A stretch of DNA of 64,000 bases from JBGQAS01 sp963699305 (GTDB lineage: Bacteria > Chloroflexota > Anaerolineae > Anaerolineales > Anaerolineaceae): NCBI GenBank assembly GCA_963699305.1, contig OY969431.1:1302001-1366000 (forward strand). The letters run 5' to 3'. Of the stretch, positions 62,471 through 64,000 are shown piece after piece. Both the position numbers and the translations under genes were made by a program. Within the stretch, counting starts at the first letter, position 1. Each line of letters opens with the position of its first letter. Under the pieces are notes generated by a model. The model had not been told where the DNA came from, ran no database searches, and saw only the letters and a list, made by a program, of their open reading frames with translations.

Positions 62471-64000
62471 CTAGACGGACTCTTCTTCCCATTCCGCATC
62501 ACCACGTTTGTGTTTCTTGCGTGCGATGGTGATATCGCGATCGGGGTCATATTCCACGACCACGGATTTGGTCTTCTTTTTCTTTTTGTCCTTCTTATCC
62601 TCACTGTCTTCATTATCTTCAACTTCAGCTTCTGCTTTCTTCAATGTGTCCAGTTTAAAGAGTTCATCAAAGGATAATTCGGGTTCTGCAACAGGAGGTT
62701 CCACTGTGACTTCAGCCACCGGTTCAGGTACTGGTGTTGGTTCAACAAGTGCTTCGGTTTCAACTTCAGGTGCTTCCACCGGGTTTGCTTCTCCAACTTC
62801 GGGAACAGCAATTTCTTCCTCAGCTTTTGCGGGAATGGGTATTCGACTTTCGACCAATTTCTCAATTTCCTGAAGCGCTTTAGGACCAATCCCTTGCAAT
62901 CCAAGGATCAAGTCAGAATTGCGTTTCATTTGAACCAGTAAATCACCTGTTGTGGCATATCCACCTTCCTGCAGGATAAACGCCACATGTTCGGGTAAAC
63001 CGGAATCAAGAATATTCTGCTGGAAAATGGCAGGATCGATCACTAGTTTTAGCTCGGTGAGTAGAGTATCTTCCACTGCAGGAGGAGGTGGGGCTTTAAT
63101 AGCAATCGTGCGCTTTTCAACACGGTCAACAAACCGCACCATCTGATCGTATTCCTCAGGTGTGAGCGGTTTTCCTTCATTTTTACGGACCAACATGTCC
63201 TGAACAACCGGGATGGTTTCTTTTTCAGCTTCGGCTATCTCGGCGAGCGTTTCATCTGCCTGCAATTTGGATAGTGCATCGGATGCTGCTTCCGGCAGGC
63301 TCTTGATATCGATTCGCCAGCTGGTCAACTTGGCCGCCAGGCGTGCATTTTGTCCATCGCGTCCGATGGCGAGAGAAAGCTGATCTTCCGAGACAATAAC
63401 AGTCGCAGTTTTGCCATCTTCACTGTGCTCGTTGAGATAGACTCCACTCACACGAGCCGGGCTGATGGCTTTCATGATAAATACGGATGGATCGTTGTTC
63501 CATTCGATGACGTCGATTTTCTCATCGTGGAGTTCGCGAACGATCGCCTGGATGCGGGTTCCCTTAATGCCCACGCATGCGCCCACCGGATCGATGCCGG
63601 CCTGGGTGGCTGATACCGCCACTTTGGCACGTTGCCCCGGTTCGCGGGCAATGGAACGGATCTCGACAATCCCATGGTAAATTTCGGGGACCTCATTTTC
63701 CAACAAGCGCCGCAAGAAATTCCGATGGGTACGGGAGAGGATGATCTGGGGACCGCGCGGGATTCCTTAACCTCGGCGATTAAAGCGCGGACGCGGTCAT
63801 GGATTCGGAATCGTTCGCCAGGGATCATTTCCTTGCGAGGCATGCTCCCTTCTGCTTTCATTTCCAGACCAACGGTCAAGCCCATGGCATTCACGGCTTG
63901 CACAATACCGCTGACAATTTCACCTTGCTGTTTTTCGTAGTATCCAAGCTGGACGGCATGCTCAGCTTCACGGATGCGCTGCTGAATCACCTGACGGGCT
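62471..64000 (-). CDS. nusA: Transcription factor NusA, C-terminal part (one frame break)
   Basis: The gene runs off the right edge, so the first ~90 residues are missing. Visible in order: the S1 domain (GYYEKQQGEIVSGIVQAVN; RVRALIAEVKES), the first KH domain (ILSRTHRNFLRRLLENEVPE; IAREPGQRAKVAV), the second KH domain (VIVSEDQLSLAIGRDGQNARLAAKLT), a helix-hairpin-helix region (ILGLQGIGPKALQEIEKLV) and a long acidic/Lys-rich tail (EDNEDSEDKKDKKKKK). The frame breaks at GGG 63759-63761 (plus strand); adding one C restores ESPRGPQIILSRTHRN. NusA controls pausing, termination and antitermination. Confidence 0.93.

Overview
The window looks like a chromosomal segment of a Chloroflexota bacterium, most likely class Anaerolineae. 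This is an inference from gene content: Pro/Thr-rich lipoproteins and cell-surface enzymes, a tandem ThyX-like protein, TrpB2 behind a T-box, a short GyrB, a degenerate DNA-methylase-like protein, and leaderless genes mixed with Shine-Dalgarno genes. Nearly all of it is ordinary housekeeping DNA with one insertion sequence. The assembly carries about nine single-base indels, mostly in short homopolymers. They break metH, the homocysteine methyltransferase/MTHFR gene, fhs, a GGDEF gene, an MBL-fold gene, the transposase, the DHH phosphoesterase gene, infB and nusA. I annotate each as one gene and treat the breaks as probable sequence errors.

Region by region. 0-7.3 kb (mostly minus strand): a membrane protein gene, selA, an M24 peptidase, a small membrane protein and tsaD in a tight row, then an ECF sigma/zinc-finger anti-sigma pair, a two-domain thioredoxin-fold oxidoreductase and an OsmC protein. 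The oxidoreductase gene has an in-frame TGA exactly where the first cysteine of its second CxxC site belongs, followed by a SECIS-like hairpin. With selA 4 kb away, this is best read as a selenoprotein. 7.3-16.9 kb (plus): a SAM-I riboswitch with terminator controls cobalamin-dependent metH and a homocysteine methyltransferase-MTHFR fusion; coaX, coaBC, a phosphoesterase and a DUF4349 lipoprotein follow. 16.9-27 kb: a GH36 alpha-galactosidase, a DinG-like exonuclease-helicase, a YdcF-like protein, fhs, a diguanylate cyclase, an unusual long-variable-arm tRNA and a PHP phosphoesterase. 27-35 kb: a polar amino-acid ABC transporter, an MBL-fold hydrolase, an intergenic repeat cluster, an M67 peptidase, two membrane proteins and gyrB. 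35-42.5 kb: two lipoproteins, an RlmD-like rRNA methyltransferase, a thioredoxin-TPR protein, an L,D-transpeptidase, an amidase and an AMMECR1 protein.

42.5-44.2 kb is an IS1182-family element with perfect 15-bp ends and its own protective terminator hairpin. 44.2-54.5 kb holds two tandem c-di-AMP-receptor-like proteins behind a large glycoside hydrolase, a class A penicillin-binding protein with a Pro/Thr tail, a degenerate methyltransferase-like protein of unknown function, and trpB2 behind a tryptophan-specific T-box. 54.5-64 kb (minus) is a CPBP protease, the tandem ThyX-like gene, and the translation cluster nusA-ylxR-infB-rbfA-DHH-truB-ribF, read from the right edge leftwards.

The most interesting items are the selenocysteine oxidoreductase with its SECIS, the recurring pattern of a -10 box followed by 7-8 nt and ATG (leaderless genes), the degenerate methylase-like protein, the tandem ThyX protein whose two halves keep different parts of the active-site motif, and the odd tRNA.
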